A stretch of DNA of 24,988 nt, from contig CAYGZQ010000031.1 in NCBI GenBank assembly GCA_964354375.1, forward strand, positions 12,193 through 37,180, read 5' to 3'. Below are positions 1-8,414 of this stretch, in pieces (position 1 is the stretch's first letter; each line of letters begins with the position of its first letter). A program made the translations under genes and the position numbers. The notes beneath the pieces are model-generated. The model was given only the letters and a program-made list of their open reading frames with translations. It did not search any database and was not told where the DNA came from. This DNA comes from CAYGZQ01 sp964354375 [NCBI: uncultured Planctomycetota bacterium] (GTDB taxonomy: Bacteria > JAJVIF01 > JAPKYR01).

Positions 1-192
1 CCGCAGCTGATGGTAAATGTGGACCCGTGGCGCCCATACGTATGCCCCGAGTCCTTGAGGGGCGGACGGATGGGTGTCTCTTCTCAATGAGAGTCACCCA
101 TCTGTCCGCAGCTGATGGTAAATGTGGACCCGTGGCGCCCATACGTATGCCCCGAGTCCTCGAGGGGCGGACGGATGGGTGTCTCTTCTCAA
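1..192. repeat. Two-copy 87-bp direct repeat with internal hairpin
   Basis: An 87-bp unit occupies 1-87 and recurs at 106-192 (period 105) with a single difference, T at 55 versus C at 160. The first copy may continue left of the window. The 3' part of copy 1 (62-82) can pair with 89-109, across the 18-bp spacer and into copy 2, as a stem of about 21 bp with only wobble or single mismatches and a 6-nt loop. Each unit also contains the short palindrome CATACGTATG. Short open frames across this region read through the repeat and are not believed to be genes. Confidence 0.85.
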
Positions 193-465
193 AGCGACCC
201 GTTTCCTTTAATGCCGCCCGCGTCGCCGTCGCATGATCGTCTGTATACTTGTAGGCCTGCGCATAACAATGGGAATCGGCTCCTGCTGCGGTGTTGGGCC
301 GGGTTTCCGATGACAATTAAGTAGGTACTGACTTGCACACGAGCCGGTCTTTCGCATAATTGAGTTTTGCCTATTGACGCACCCCGAAATGAGTGGTAGC
401 TTCAGACTGCAGGCTGTAATTGCCTGACCCCATTATCAACATTCCCTTTTGAAAGGGGGATCGAT
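193..465. other. Non-coding leader region before the first lipoprotein gene
   Basis: Together with the repeat at 1-192, this leaves 465 bases without a credible gene. The only regulatory candidate is weak: TTGCAC at 333-338 and CATAAT at 355-360, spaced 16 bp, on the + strand about 105 bp before the ATG at 466. A good Shine-Dalgarno sequence (AAAGGGGGA) lies just upstream of that ATG. No RNA gene or terminator was seen. Confidence 0.4.
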
Positions 466-1644
466 ATGTTCAGAGGAGTGGTAGTCGTAATCGTCATGGC
501 GATGCTGGTGGGCTGTGCCCATCCCCAGGAAGGGCCGCTGGCGCCGAGTCTGGATGTCAATCCGAGCGGCGTCTGCGCGGTCAACAGTAACGATCCTCAT
601 CGCTTATGGGGAGAATTCACGCTGTATTTTTCCGCCGACCACAATCGGGTGGAGATCGCCCCCAAACGTCTGGGCCGCCTGCATCTGAACTCCACGAAGT
701 TCCTTGAGGATTATTGCAAAGACTGTCTTGAGGTGACGAATATCGTAAACAACGGGGATGGGACCATCGATCTCACGGTCCAAGTCACGCATCCGTTTCA
801 GGGACATCCCGAGTACACCGGATTCGACGTGAAAGGGATAATCATGTTCAACGCGTCAGTCGAGCTTGAGTGGGGCAGCTCGACCATCTTTCCCTTTGAT
901 GATCCGATGAGAGTGAGCTGGCGGGAGAAGGGGGACCCCGAGGTCCTGAATCCGGACGGATATTCCCCGCGCTGGAGTCCGTGGTGGGAATCAGACTCAT
1001 CTCTGCCCATATTCAACTACTGGCCGGGCAAGTACTCGAAGGGCACGCCGACAGCGAACATCAACGCTTTTCTCAATTTCTACACCGATGAGGAGCGGCA
1101 CATGTTTCAATGCGATGGGCAGGTGGAGCGGTCGTATCACATCTCGCTGCCCGGGGGTCCGGTGACCGCAGGCTACGCCATAGAAGCGTGCTGGGAGCCT
1201 CCAACCGTGACGCCGGTGACGAATCCGGTCGATGATTTCCCGTTCTCCGCAAACCAGCGTGAGCCGTATTTCTTCGACTATGTCCTGAACAACAACGAAG
1301 TGATCACACAGGACAACTGCTGCGGAACCACCGAGTACGACTGTGAGAACCTGTGGCTTGAGTACCTGCAGTGGTACGGCGAGGAGCCCAATAAGGTTCC
1401 GGCACGATACTGGGACTACGAATCCTGGCTCGGTGGGCAATTCCTGCAGGATTGCCCGCCTGTTGACCCGCCTCCACTTGGCACTCGGGTTACGCTTCAG
1501 CCGCAGGTTGTGACTTACTACTTCGGCAACGGGTCTTACCGCGGCGCCGCCGTGCTCTACTACTATGGCCCGCCGGACTATGCAAATGGGAAGGCGAGAA
1601 CGGCGGCCTACGACATCTTCAATTTCATCATAGACAACGACTAA
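466..1644 (+). CDS. Lipoprotein with HPF/GFDV module (392 aa), function unknown
   Basis: This is a predicted outer-envelope lipoprotein. A hydrophobic N-terminus ends in the lipobox LVGC (Cys17). The ATG at 466 is preceded by a good purine-rich ribosome-binding site. Residues about 47-260 form a module shared with the lipoproteins starting at 6770 (minus) and 8618. Its landmarks are LWG (47-49), THPFQG (108-113), TGFDVKG (118-124), a WPGK segment and a DDFPF-AN segment. A CxxC (CKDC, 84-87) is also found in the 8618 protein (CNDC) but not in the 6770 one. The C-terminal part has further cysteines (CCGTTEYDC) and is rich in Tyr and Trp, as in beta-rich secreted proteins. The next gene starts 21 bp downstream on the same strand, so the two are probably co-transcribed. 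I do not recognise a catalytic motif and assign no function. Confidence 0.85.
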   Translation: MFRGVVVVIVMAMLVGCAHPQEGPLAPSLDVNPSGVCAVNSNDPHRLWGEFTLYFSADHNRVEIAPKRLGRLHLNSTKFLEDYCKDCLEVTNIVNNGDGTIDLTVQVTHPFQGHPEYTGFDVKGIIMFNASVELEWGSSTIFPFDDPMRVSWREKGDPEVLNPDGYSPRWSPWWESDSSLPIFNYWPGKYSKGTPTANINAFLNFYTDEERHMFQCDGQVERSYHISLPGGPVTAGYAIEACWEPPTVTPVTNPVDDFPFSANQREPYFFDYVLNNNEVITQDNCCGTTEYDCENLWLEYLQWYGEEPNKVPARYWDYESWLGGQFLQDCPPVDPPPLGTRVTLQPQVVTYYFGNGSYRGAAVLYYYGPPDYANGKARTAAYDIFNFIIDND

Positions 1645-1665
1645 CTTCGAAGGAGGGCTTCGAAA

Positions 1666-3453
1666 ATGAGAAACTCATGGATCACACTGATGGTTTTGGT
1701 GGCGGCCACTGTCGTATTGAGCTGTTCGAAAGGCAAGGACCCGGCATCTCCTGACCCTTCGAGAATCGTTCAAGACATGCCGCCTGCGTGGCCGATCTTT
1801 CAGGGGACCGATGTCATTTACCCGCTGGATACGGAAGTGGCGGGCTTCCATGACATCTCGCTGGGCTCTATCGGAGCAGGGTATAACCTGGTTGGACCTG
1901 CTCCCGGAGAGCAATATTCAGTTAACTCCTTCAGCACGGCCGCCGTAGCGCTTGCCCGAAATGTCGACGATCCGCATGCGCCGTTCAAGCCCGTCTTCCG
2001 ATGGCTTCAAGGGGACTCTCAGGGAGGAGCCGGATCGATGTCGGTGGTCAAGTGGGTGACAGCCAGGGAGATCGATGATCCGGAGAATGCGGTCGATTAT
2101 CGTGCTCCGGAGTGCGACGCGATTTGCATCCACGGCAGCTTCGGAGATGTCGTTGAACTCGCGGTATGTTACCAGGTGCTGGGTGTTCCTCAGGCCGAAA
2201 TCAATGTGCAACTGGGCAATGACTTCTTCCAGGGAGGCGGACTTGACCCGAAACCCGAGACCAACACCGCAGATGATTGGGACATCGGCCTCACTGTGCT
2301 GCGCTGGGAAAATCCAGCCCAGTTCCCGACAGGGGCCCCCGATCGAAAAGACTATATTATTCCGGATGACGATTACGACAGGCAATGGCCGGATGTGACT
2401 CCCGATCTTGCCTATGACCACAACACGGGAGATCTGTTCATTTTCTATTCCGATGCCGACCTGGAACAAAACAAGCAGTACCTGAAATACGTGTTTTTCA
2501 GACGCGACACGCTGCTCACGGACGAGCTGAGGGAAGCTTGCTGGCATATGAATGCCGGTTGGTTCACGGATCAATATAACCTGGCCCGATGGCCGCTGGT
2601 CGTCCAGACGGATCTGGAGCACAATGGATACATGCCGTCGGTAGACATAGGGCTCATGGATTTCTACACCACCGTCAATGGTGAGGATTGGTTCTGGTCC
2701 GAAAACCATCGATACGTTGTAGTCGCCTATACGTCCCAGTTTCATTCCAACCATGCCGGATATGATGTCGTTGCGGGCGGGTGGCCCATAACGGAAGGTC
2801 AGGCAGGACAGGGGTACAGCCTGCGATCGATGCAGGTGCTGAGGAACCCTGCTTTCGCAAGTTTGAACGCGGGGCTTGCATCTATTGATGTGAGCCCGAA
2901 CACGAACGCACGTAACTTCGCTGCGGTCGTTTATGTCCAACAAGAGAGTGTGGATGGCTACGGCCCTGTAATGCAGGTATATGAAGCAGATTTGTTCGGA
3001 ATGGGATCGATAATAATGGGTAATTCGGATGCATTTTACCCGATCTACACTCCCAATTATGCCGACGGACTCTATCCGGCTATATCAATTCATTCGGAGT
3101 CGGGCTACAGTGGTCCTTTCCACGCGAGCATCACCTATATGGCCCAGGATGCCGAGTCCGACACGTTGCATCCGGCAGCTTGCAGATTGGAAATACAAGT
3201 CCACGAGCAACCGCATCTCACGCCCAAACTGACGAGCACTCACTCCTTCGCTTGGGGGCCGAGTGTTTTTGACAATACGAATACTATCACCGGCAACTAC
3301 AACATCACGCAGATACCATTCATCAATCCGGGCGTTTCGACTCAGATCCTTTCGTATGGTGCGCAATACTACTGGGCGGCGTGGTGCGAGCGCATCGAGA
3401 TGGAACCGCCTCCGGTCGTCATCTACGGAACATACGGTAATACAGCTAACTGA
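1666..3453 (+). CDS. Lipoprotein, large beta-rich exported protein (595 aa), function unknown
   Basis: The signal peptide of 19 residues ends in the lipobox VLSC (Cys20). The start is supported by a strong AAGGAGGG sequence just upstream of the ATG, and the gene lies 21 bp behind the preceding lipoprotein gene, which suggests an operon. The mature protein is acidic, rich in Asp, Tyr and Trp, and has recurring segments of the type D-x-AYD-x-NTGDLFIFYSD and YPAISIHSESGYSGPFHASITYM. That pattern fits a beta-propeller or other all-beta extracellular fold, but I could not define blades with confidence. It lacks the HPF/GFDV module of its neighbour, so the two products may act together as separate chains (inference). 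No enzyme signature was seen. Long open frames on the opposite strand inside this gene are shadows. Confidence 0.8.
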   Translation: MRNSWITLMVLVAATVVLSCSKGKDPASPDPSRIVQDMPPAWPIFQGTDVIYPLDTEVAGFHDISLGSIGAGYNLVGPAPGEQYSVNSFSTAAVALARNVDDPHAPFKPVFRWLQGDSQGGAGSMSVVKWVTAREIDDPENAVDYRAPECDAICIHGSFGDVVELAVCYQVLGVPQAEINVQLGNDFFQGGGLDPKPETNTADDWDIGLTVLRWENPAQFPTGAPDRKDYIIPDDDYDRQWPDVTPDLAYDHNTGDLFIFYSDADLEQNKQYLKYVFFRRDTLLTDELREACWHMNAGWFTDQYNLARWPLVVQTDLEHNGYMPSVDIGLMDFYTTVNGEDWFWSENHRYVVVAYTSQFHSNHAGYDVVAGGWPITEGQAGQGYSLRSMQVLRNPAFASLNAGLASIDVSPNTNARNFAAVVYVQQESVDGYGPVMQVYEADLFGMGSIIMGNSDAFYPIYTPNYADGLYPAISIHSESGYSGPFHASITYMAQDAESDTLHPAACRLEIQVHEQPHLTPKLTSTHSFAWGPSVFDNTNTITGNYNITQIPFINPGVSTQILSYGAQYYWAAWCERIEMEPPPVVIYGTYGNTAN

Positions 3454-3573
3454 GCAATGAGGGAAGAAAGACGTGCACTGAGTGGTCTCACGGCATTCGG
3501 TTGCGGTATCGAACCCAGGGCGGCAGGTAATCCGTTCTGACAAACCCCCCTGGGGTCCCTGAGGCGATGATCG

Positions 3574-3611
3574 AAAAAAAGCGGGGACCCTTCCATTGAG
3601 GAGGGTCCCCG
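3574..3611 (-). terminator. Intrinsic terminator of the minus-strand lipoprotein unit
   Basis: The arms CGGGGACCCT (3582-3591) and AGGGTCCCCG (3602-3611) pair perfectly over 10 bp with a 10-nt loop. Read on the minus strand, the stem is followed by a run of seven T (3574-3580). It lies just downstream of the 75-aa minus-strand gene. It could also stop + strand transcription from the 1666 gene, but that side has no T-run. Confidence 0.85.
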
Positions 3612-3636
3612 TTCACTTTCATCTCAAGTCGATCGA

Positions 3637-3864
3637 TCAGCGATTGAGCTGCATGCCGTTGCGAGCTTCGCCGCCCGACTGAATCCGGTCATCCTGTCGA
3701 CCGTCACGGTCGAGATCGGCCCGAGGCACGGACGTCTGGTCGGCCACCTCGGTGGCCTGGATCTGATCGTACTTCTGCGGCGAAACGGCCAGGCTCTTCA
3801 CCCCGGTGACGAAGCAGCCGAGGAGAATCGCCCAGACAAGCAGGATAAATAGTATTGTTCTCAT
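3637..3864 (-). CDS. Small lipoprotein-like peptide with DxDxDG loop (75 aa)
   Basis: This short protein has a strongly hydrophobic N-terminus ending in LLGC (Cys17), which fits a lipobox. It could alternatively be a plain N-terminal membrane anchor. Residues 50-58 read DLDRDGRQD, matching the DxDxDGxxD calcium-binding loop seen in dockerin, thrombospondin type 3 and EF-hand-like repeats; only one loop is present. The start is supported by GGAAGGAGG about 9 bp upstream of the ATG, and that ribosome-binding site overlaps the stop codon of the preceding 962-aa gene (gap 17 bp). The two are therefore almost certainly one transcript, ended by the terminator at 3574-3611. The product may be a small partner or stabilising subunit of the large lipoprotein (inference). 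I know of no named family for it. Confidence 0.7.
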   Translation of the reverse strand: MRTILFILLVWAILLGCFVTGVKSLAVSPQKYDQIQATEVADQTSVPRADLDRDGRQDDRIQSGGEARNGMQLNR

Positions 3865-3881
3865 CTCGTTTAGCCTCCTTC

Positions 3882-6770
3882 CTATGGGGTGAAATGAAGA
3901 ACTGTCACTTTATACGGGTTAAGACCGCTGGGTAGTAAGTGCAGCACGTGGATTTCGTGCTGAACAGTGTCGATGTCGAGAGCCTGCGGGGTGGAATCGG
4001 ACGTGAACGTGTAGGATGCGACGGGGGCGATGGACCCGAAGAACGGATCGTACCTGACTACGTCCACTCTCCAAGCGCTGCCGGTGTCGACCAGCATGGC
4101 GACCCAGTCCCACGTATGGTCGAGACCGGAGCCGTCCTTGTTGGTGTACATGACCTCGAGGTCGACGGGCGTGCCGCCGGCGAAATCGACGCCCCAGGGC
4201 GAGCCGTTTCCGATGTAACTGTCGTAGTAGAAGATTCCGACGCCGGATGTCCATGCCGCCCAGAAGGTCGGGTCATCGATGTCCTCGGGCAGCAGAACCA
4301 TATGTATCTTCCTGTTCGTGCCGGAGGGTTCGCTGGAGAGCATGTACCACACAACGATGTCGCTCAGGAGCTGGTCGGGGCTCGATGACCAATCGGCCTG
4401 GATTGGCATGTTGTCGTCCGTCCCGAGCGCCATGAGACCCGGATCGGTGTCGTCGATGTCGCCGGGCACGCTGTACTGAGTGCTCATGCCTGCCAGGGCG
4501 ACTGCCCTGTAGTGGTTGGTGATGTTGGAGAACGGAGCCCATGTGTATATCGCCCATATCGTACCGGGATGCGTGTAGCCGCCGTGATTAGGCAGCCACT
4601 CCTCGCTGACCGTCATCAGCCCGTACTCGCGGTTCTCGAAGTACATCGCGCCGGATGTCCAGTCGACCACGTGCTTCCACGGCACGTTGTCGGGGTCAGG
4701 CGGCGACGGCGGAGTTGCGTTGTAGCCAACGTCCCCGTACAGCGCCAGCAGGATATTGGCGCCCGTCTGGTTCGCGAAGGGCATTACCCAGCAATGATAC
4801 GGATCATTGATGTTGTACGTGTTGTTGTCCTGGATTGAAGGCCATACGTCGCTGCCGGATGTCCCCAGAAACTGCTGTCCCGTCGGATTGACGTCGAACT
4901 TGTGCCAGTCGTTCCAACTGATAGGGTCGTCCAGCGGCACGGGGTAGCCGGATGTATCCAGAGTGGACACGCCGGTGATCGAGCTGTAGTCGTCGTTGAA
5001 ACGATACATCCTCACGTTGGCCAGGGCATTGTCCTGGAAAAGCAGCTGCCCGGTGGTGGAGCTTCCTGAATCGAAGACCGTGATATCGCAAGGCTCGGTG
5101 CCCTGGTTCGGCTGCTGGATCGGCGTGACCTGATCTTGTCCGGTCACCGGAACCAGGCCGGGAAGATCGTCCACGGTCACGCTCGTGCAGCATTCGTTGA
5201 AGCCTTCGGTGCTGTAGACGCTGACGCACACTTCATAGTCGCCCAAAATGACGCCCAGTTCCGTTATCGCGTACCAGTTCGCGGTTATCATCGTGGCCGG
5301 TTGGTCTTCGGGCGGCAGAGTCACCCAGGTCTCAGGATCGCCTAATGGGACAATGGACCAGTCGACACTGTAGTCCGTGCCGCCGGGCACGACCACATCC
5401 ACGGTGAAATCCTCGATCTCTATGTAAGTGCGGTCGGTGAACTCGGCCACAGGCGCATCGCACTGCGGCACGCCGGGTGCGCCGAATATGTGCAGTGTAT
5501 ACGGGAAATACGAAGACAGGGGAGCGTCGGGAAATACGCTTGGGGCGCCGTTGTCATAGTCGTAGTTTGTCTCGAAGATGATCAGGACCGGTGTATCTCC
5601 CATCGCCGACGGGGCCACGCTCGCGAGGTCGACATGCCAGACCGATGAGTGATCATCGCCTGCGGTGACGTTCCAGGTTGATGAATTCTGGGGAAAATTC
5701 GCTCCCGTCGGAAATGCCGGGGAGTCCGGGAACTCGATTATGATGCGGCTGATTGTGCTTGGGATCGGTGTCGTCGGATCCAGGCCCTGCCAGTCGTAGA
5801 CCTCAAGATCGAGCTTGACGTTTCCGCCGGAGACCTCGTTGACATCATCGTAATACAGATCGGAATTGTCGTTGATGCTCAAGCCGACAGGCTCGAGCGC
5901 ATTGGCCTTGATGGGGAAGTCGCCGGGAACATTGACCGGCGGACTGGGCGTAGGCGCCTCCCAGCTCGCTACCACTGCATAGGCGAACTTGAGCTGCGGA
6001 TTACCGCCGACTAGCGGCCATTTCAACTCATAACGTCGCGTGATAGCGGCACCAGCCGGGAATAACCCGCGCAGGCCCTTCTGGGTCGAAAGGTACTCGG
6101 CCACGTCTTGATCCAGGCCGATATCCTGTGCAAAGTACTTGTAGGGGTTGACCGCGGCATCCAGTGCGGCGGCATTGATCGCCAGCTTCCCGGGTATATA
6201 AGAGAAGATGCGCGGTGTTACGCCGTCGAATTCGTCCTGGTTCCACCATCGCGTGTAACCGTCAAGGTTCAACATCGTGGCGTCCAATGCGCCGCCATCG
6301 GAATACTTGATGTTGCCCTGGGAGTGGATCGACTTGTGGCCGTCCGCAATGAAGACTCCCATCACGTCGAAGCCCGAGAACTGATCAAGGCCGGGGAAGG
6401 GATGAGTCAGCGTGACATTAAGGTCGAATCTTCCCTCTGTGAGCCAGTGGGTGTCGTCGACAATCTTGACGCCAAGATTCGAGAGCTTCCCTCCCGGCGG
6501 CTGCATCCACTCGACAGCGTTCACATGCATCATCAGACCGCGCGACGGGATGGCCTCGACCGTCCCGGTGGCGGTGTCGATGACACAGTTCCAGTAGCCC
6601 CAAAGCGCGCGGTTACCGGCTTGGCTCGCGGCGCCCTGTGGCCTAAGGCCCTCGTCCCCACCTGCGAGAGGACCGTTCACTGGATTGCTCCCTCCGCCGG
6701 AACATGCGGTCATGATAACCAGGAAAAGAACCATGACCATCCCGACGCGGAAGCCGGATTTTCTAGCCAT
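3882..6770 (-). CDS. Large lipoprotein with HPF/GFDV module and Ig-like region (962 aa)
   Basis: The chosen start is the ATG at 6770, because AAGGAGG sits 5 bp upstream and the encoded signal peptide ends in the lipobox MTAC (Cys23). An in-frame ATG at 6839 would add 23 residues without a ribosome-binding site. Residues about 55-310 carry the module shared with the 466 and 8618 genes: LWGYW near 56, HPFPG 123-127, GFDV 133-136, then segments DGYTRWW, YIPGK, NPYKYF, YAVVASWEAPT and FPIKAN-LEP. The middle contains an Ig-like or PKD-like stretch (APVAEFTDRTYIEIEDFTV...). The C-terminal 400 residues are aromatic-rich and repetitive in feel, possibly a propeller. No catalytic signature is visible. 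The protein is probably surface or periplasmic, anchored by lipid, and co-transcribed with the 75-aa gene downstream. Confidence 0.85.
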   Translation of the reverse strand: MARKSGFRVGMVMVLFLVIMTACSGGGSNPVNGPLAGGDEGLRPQGAASQAGNRALWGYWNCVIDTATGTVEAIPSRGLMMHVNAVEWMQPPGGKLSNLGVKIVDDTHWLTEGRFDLNVTLTHPFPGLDQFSGFDVMGVFIADGHKSIHSQGNIKYSDGGALDATMLNLDGYTRWWNQDEFDGVTPRIFSYIPGKLAINAAALDAAVNPYKYFAQDIGLDQDVAEYLSTQKGLRGLFPAGAAITRRYELKWPLVGGNPQLKFAYAVVASWEAPTPSPPVNVPGDFPIKANALEPVGLSINDNSDLYYDDVNEVSGGNVKLDLEVYDWQGLDPTTPIPSTISRIIIEFPDSPAFPTGANFPQNSSTWNVTAGDDHSSVWHVDLASVAPSAMGDTPVLIIFETNYDYDNGAPSVFPDAPLSSYFPYTLHIFGAPGVPQCDAPVAEFTDRTYIEIEDFTVDVVVPGGTDYSVDWSIVPLGDPETWVTLPPEDQPATMITANWYAITELGVILGDYEVCVSVYSTEGFNECCTSVTVDDLPGLVPVTGQDQVTPIQQPNQGTEPCDITVFDSGSSTTGQLLFQDNALANVRMYRFNDDYSSITGVSTLDTSGYPVPLDDPISWNDWHKFDVNPTGQQFLGTSGSDVWPSIQDNNTYNINDPYHCWVMPFANQTGANILLALYGDVGYNATPPSPPDPDNVPWKHVVDWTSGAMYFENREYGLMTVSEEWLPNHGGYTHPGTIWAIYTWAPFSNITNHYRAVALAGMSTQYSVPGDIDDTDPGLMALGTDDNMPIQADWSSSPDQLLSDIVVWYMLSSEPSGTNRKIHMVLLPEDIDDPTFWAAWTSGVGIFYYDSYIGNGSPWGVDFAGGTPVDLEVMYTNKDGSGLDHTWDWVAMLVDTGSAWRVDVVRYDPFFGSIAPVASYTFTSDSTPQALDIDTVQHEIHVLHLLPSGLNPYKVTVLHFTP

Positions 6771-7031
6771 AATAGCCTCCTTATTCTGGCAGTTTCTGCA
6801 GGTCTGCGGTTTATGTTCAGGACAAATGGACAAAATCAACTCCCCTGATAACTCCCGGAGTCCAAACCTTGTGGATACGAGCTATGAGGACCGAAGCCAA
6901 CTGCCCCACGATAGGAAGATATCGGGGATTATAAGTTAAAAATCTCCTAAAGAAAAGATGAAATTCTATAAAAGGCGATTTTCCTTCCAACCGCCTCCGG
7001 GAACCCGCTTCACTTCTGCTAAACTGTAACT
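6771..7031. promoter_or_regulatory. Divergent AT-rich intergenic region with candidate minus-strand -10
   Basis: The region separates the minus-strand lipoprotein gene from the + strand glycosidase-like gene and is much richer in A and T than its flanks, especially 6905-6975. On the minus strand, 6928-6933 reads TATAAT, a perfect -10, but no good -35 stands 17 bp upstream. It would give a leader of about 150 nt for the 6770 gene. On the + strand, TATAAA at 6967-6972 is a possible -10 for the 7032 gene, also without a clear -35. Confidence 0.35.
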
Positions 7032-8252
7032 ATGCGTTCCCTGCATGCCTTCAGAAACATGCTCCTGATTCTGCTTTTCTGGACCCTGGGGTTGCCCGCC
7101 GCTCGCCTGGAGGGTCGCGAGACCCTCAGGATCGAGAAACTTGCCGACGATGTCGAGTATCGCAAGTACCTGGTGGACACCTCGACCGGCACAGCGGCGG
7201 TGCACATGGTGCTGATCAGTCTGGACGCAATCCGCGAGGGACGTCTTTCCGTCGACGCTGCCCTCGGCGGGAACCTGATGGGTCGCACCGCATCAGTGGA
7301 GTCCGTAGCTCGTCGAGAGGGCGCGATCGCATCGATCAACGGTCCTTATTTCGGAGGCTCCGGCGGCAGGACCTACCCTCTCGGGTTCACAGCCCTGCAT
7401 GGCAGGATCGCGCAGCTCGGCAACATCCGAAGGCCGCTTGTGGGCATCGATGTGGACGGTGAGTTCGCCGTCGAGGTCGCGCATCCCACCGCGTTTGTCA
7501 CCAGCGAGGCATACTTCGAGCCGCTCTGGCTCTGGGGTGTGAACACGACCGCGGGCGCGAACGGCGTGACCATCTACGATCGCGGCTGGGGCGAGAGCGT
7601 CGACTGCCAGTGCGGAACCGGAGTGGCTGTGAAACCGTTGCAGAGCGATGACGACTCGGCGGTGATTTCCGTGGGGCCGTCCGGCGGAACCGATCAAGAC
7701 TGGGACGGCGAGGTCGTGGATGTCGCCGGAGGCGGGTCCATCGAGATACCCGAGGAGGGCTATGTGCTCGTCTTCAGGGGCCGCAGATCGGGCGACGCCG
7801 ATCGCTATCAGCCGGGAACCGGGGTCGCCGTGTACGCCTATGAACTCCCTGACGGCTGGGAGTCGATGAGATGGATCACAACCCTGGGTCCGTGGTTTGT
7901 CAGTGACGGCCACCTCAGAGACTTCTCCGATGAAACCGACTACAGCTCGGGCGTGCTGGGTCGTTCTGTGAGAAGCGTGATCGGGGTCACATGGAACGAC
8001 GAGATTTTCTTCGCCGTAACAACTGGTGCGGCTTTGAATGTCGGAGAAGCCGCAGATGTGATGATCGAATGCAACGCCAAAGAGGCCGTGATGTGCGACT
8101 CGGGCTCCTCCTCCGGCATGTGGGCGAAGGGCGTGGGCGCGGTAGGAACCTCACGGGCCATTCCTCTCGCTTTTGTCGTGAGAGAAGTGACGGATGAATC
8201 TGACACAGTCCCGCAGCTTCGGGTCTGGCAGGAAAGGCTCATCCGACGATAG
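7032..8252 (+). CDS. Secreted phosphodiester glycosidase-family protein (NAGPA/DUF2233-like, 406 aa)
   Basis: The protein begins with a hydrophobic signal sequence (about residues 1-24), so it is probably periplasmic or secreted. The rest fits the phosphodiester glycosidase family, whose founding member is the mammalian enzyme that uncovers mannose-6-phosphate. Two family signatures can be seen: SINGPYF (101-107), matching the usual A-x-NGG-x-F strand, and CDSGSSSG (355-362), standing where most members have LDGGGSS. The second motif has Asp-Ser-Gly instead of Asp-Gly-Gly, so the active site is slightly atypical. Bacterial relatives act on, or are thought to act on, sugar-phosphodiester bonds in envelope polymers; the substrate here is unknown. 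No Shine-Dalgarno is visible before the ATG at 7032, although TAAACT lies 8 bp upstream, so the message may be leaderless or the start may differ. Confidence 0.75.
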   Translation: MRSLHAFRNMLLILLFWTLGLPAARLEGRETLRIEKLADDVEYRKYLVDTSTGTAAVHMVLISLDAIREGRLSVDAALGGNLMGRTASVESVARREGAIASINGPYFGGSGGRTYPLGFTALHGRIAQLGNIRRPLVGIDVDGEFAVEVAHPTAFVTSEAYFEPLWLWGVNTTAGANGVTIYDRGWGESVDCQCGTGVAVKPLQSDDDSAVISVGPSGGTDQDWDGEVVDVAGGGSIEIPEEGYVLVFRGRRSGDADRYQPGTGVAVYAYELPDGWESMRWITTLGPWFVSDGHLRDFSDETDYSSGVLGRSVRSVIGVTWNDEIFFAVTTGAALNVGEAADVMIECNAKEAVMCDSGSSSGMWAKGVGAVGTSRAIPLAFVVREVTDESDTVPQLRVWQERLIRR

Positions 8253-8381
8253 TCCGAAGTCCGTCCCCTTAATTTGTCTTCTTCGTGTTCTTAGTGCCCT
8301 TGGTGCCTTCGTGGTTACTCTTCAGGGAAGAGAACGAACCACCAAGACACCAAGAACACCAAGAAGAGCGAATCACGAGGC
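8253..8381. repeat. Dispersed inverted repeat of the ACCACCAAGACACCAAG type
   Basis: The left arm (8278-8316) is built from about four degraded 9-bp units of the form CTTGGTGNN, and the right arm (8337-8366) from about three units of ACCAAGNAC type. The arms are reverse complements apart from one missing unit and a few substitutions. The 20-nt centre (8317-8336) holds a further small dyad, CTCTT and GAAGAG. Repeats of this sequence family are widely scattered in unrelated bacterial genomes. This element may also end transcription of the gene at 7032, but there is no T-run. Confidence 0.75.
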
Positions 8382-8410
8382 TTGTTATGAGGCGCCAAAA
8401 ATGGTATAAG
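8382..8410 (+). promoter_or_regulatory. Promoter of the candidate small RNA
   Basis: TTGTTA (8382-8387) and TATAAG (8405-8410) are separated by exactly 17 bp, which is a good sigma-70-type match (4 of 6 and 5 of 6). Initiation would fall near 8416-8418, at the base of the first hairpin of the downstream element. Confidence 0.55.
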
Positions 8411-8414
8411 TATT

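Noticed and set aside
27-324. Two overlapping 69-aa open frames on + at the left edge
   Set aside because: They read through the 87-bp direct repeat (the same peptide appears twice in one of them), have no ribosome-binding site and no protein-like composition.
1918-2943. 341-aa open frame on the minus strand
   Set aside because: It is entirely antisense to the 595-aa lipoprotein gene, which has a signal peptide, a strong ribosome-binding site and a coherent composition. The antisense frame has none.
466-3453. The first two lipoprotein genes as a split version of the 962-aa lipoprotein
   Set aside because: The N-terminal module matches, but I could not find convincing similarity between the 595-aa protein and the C-terminal part of the 962-aa protein by eye.
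6771-6839. Longer N-terminus for the 962-aa lipoprotein
   Set aside because: The extra 23 residues would precede the signal peptide, and the ATG at 6839 lacks a ribosome-binding site, while the one at 6770 has AAGGAGG.
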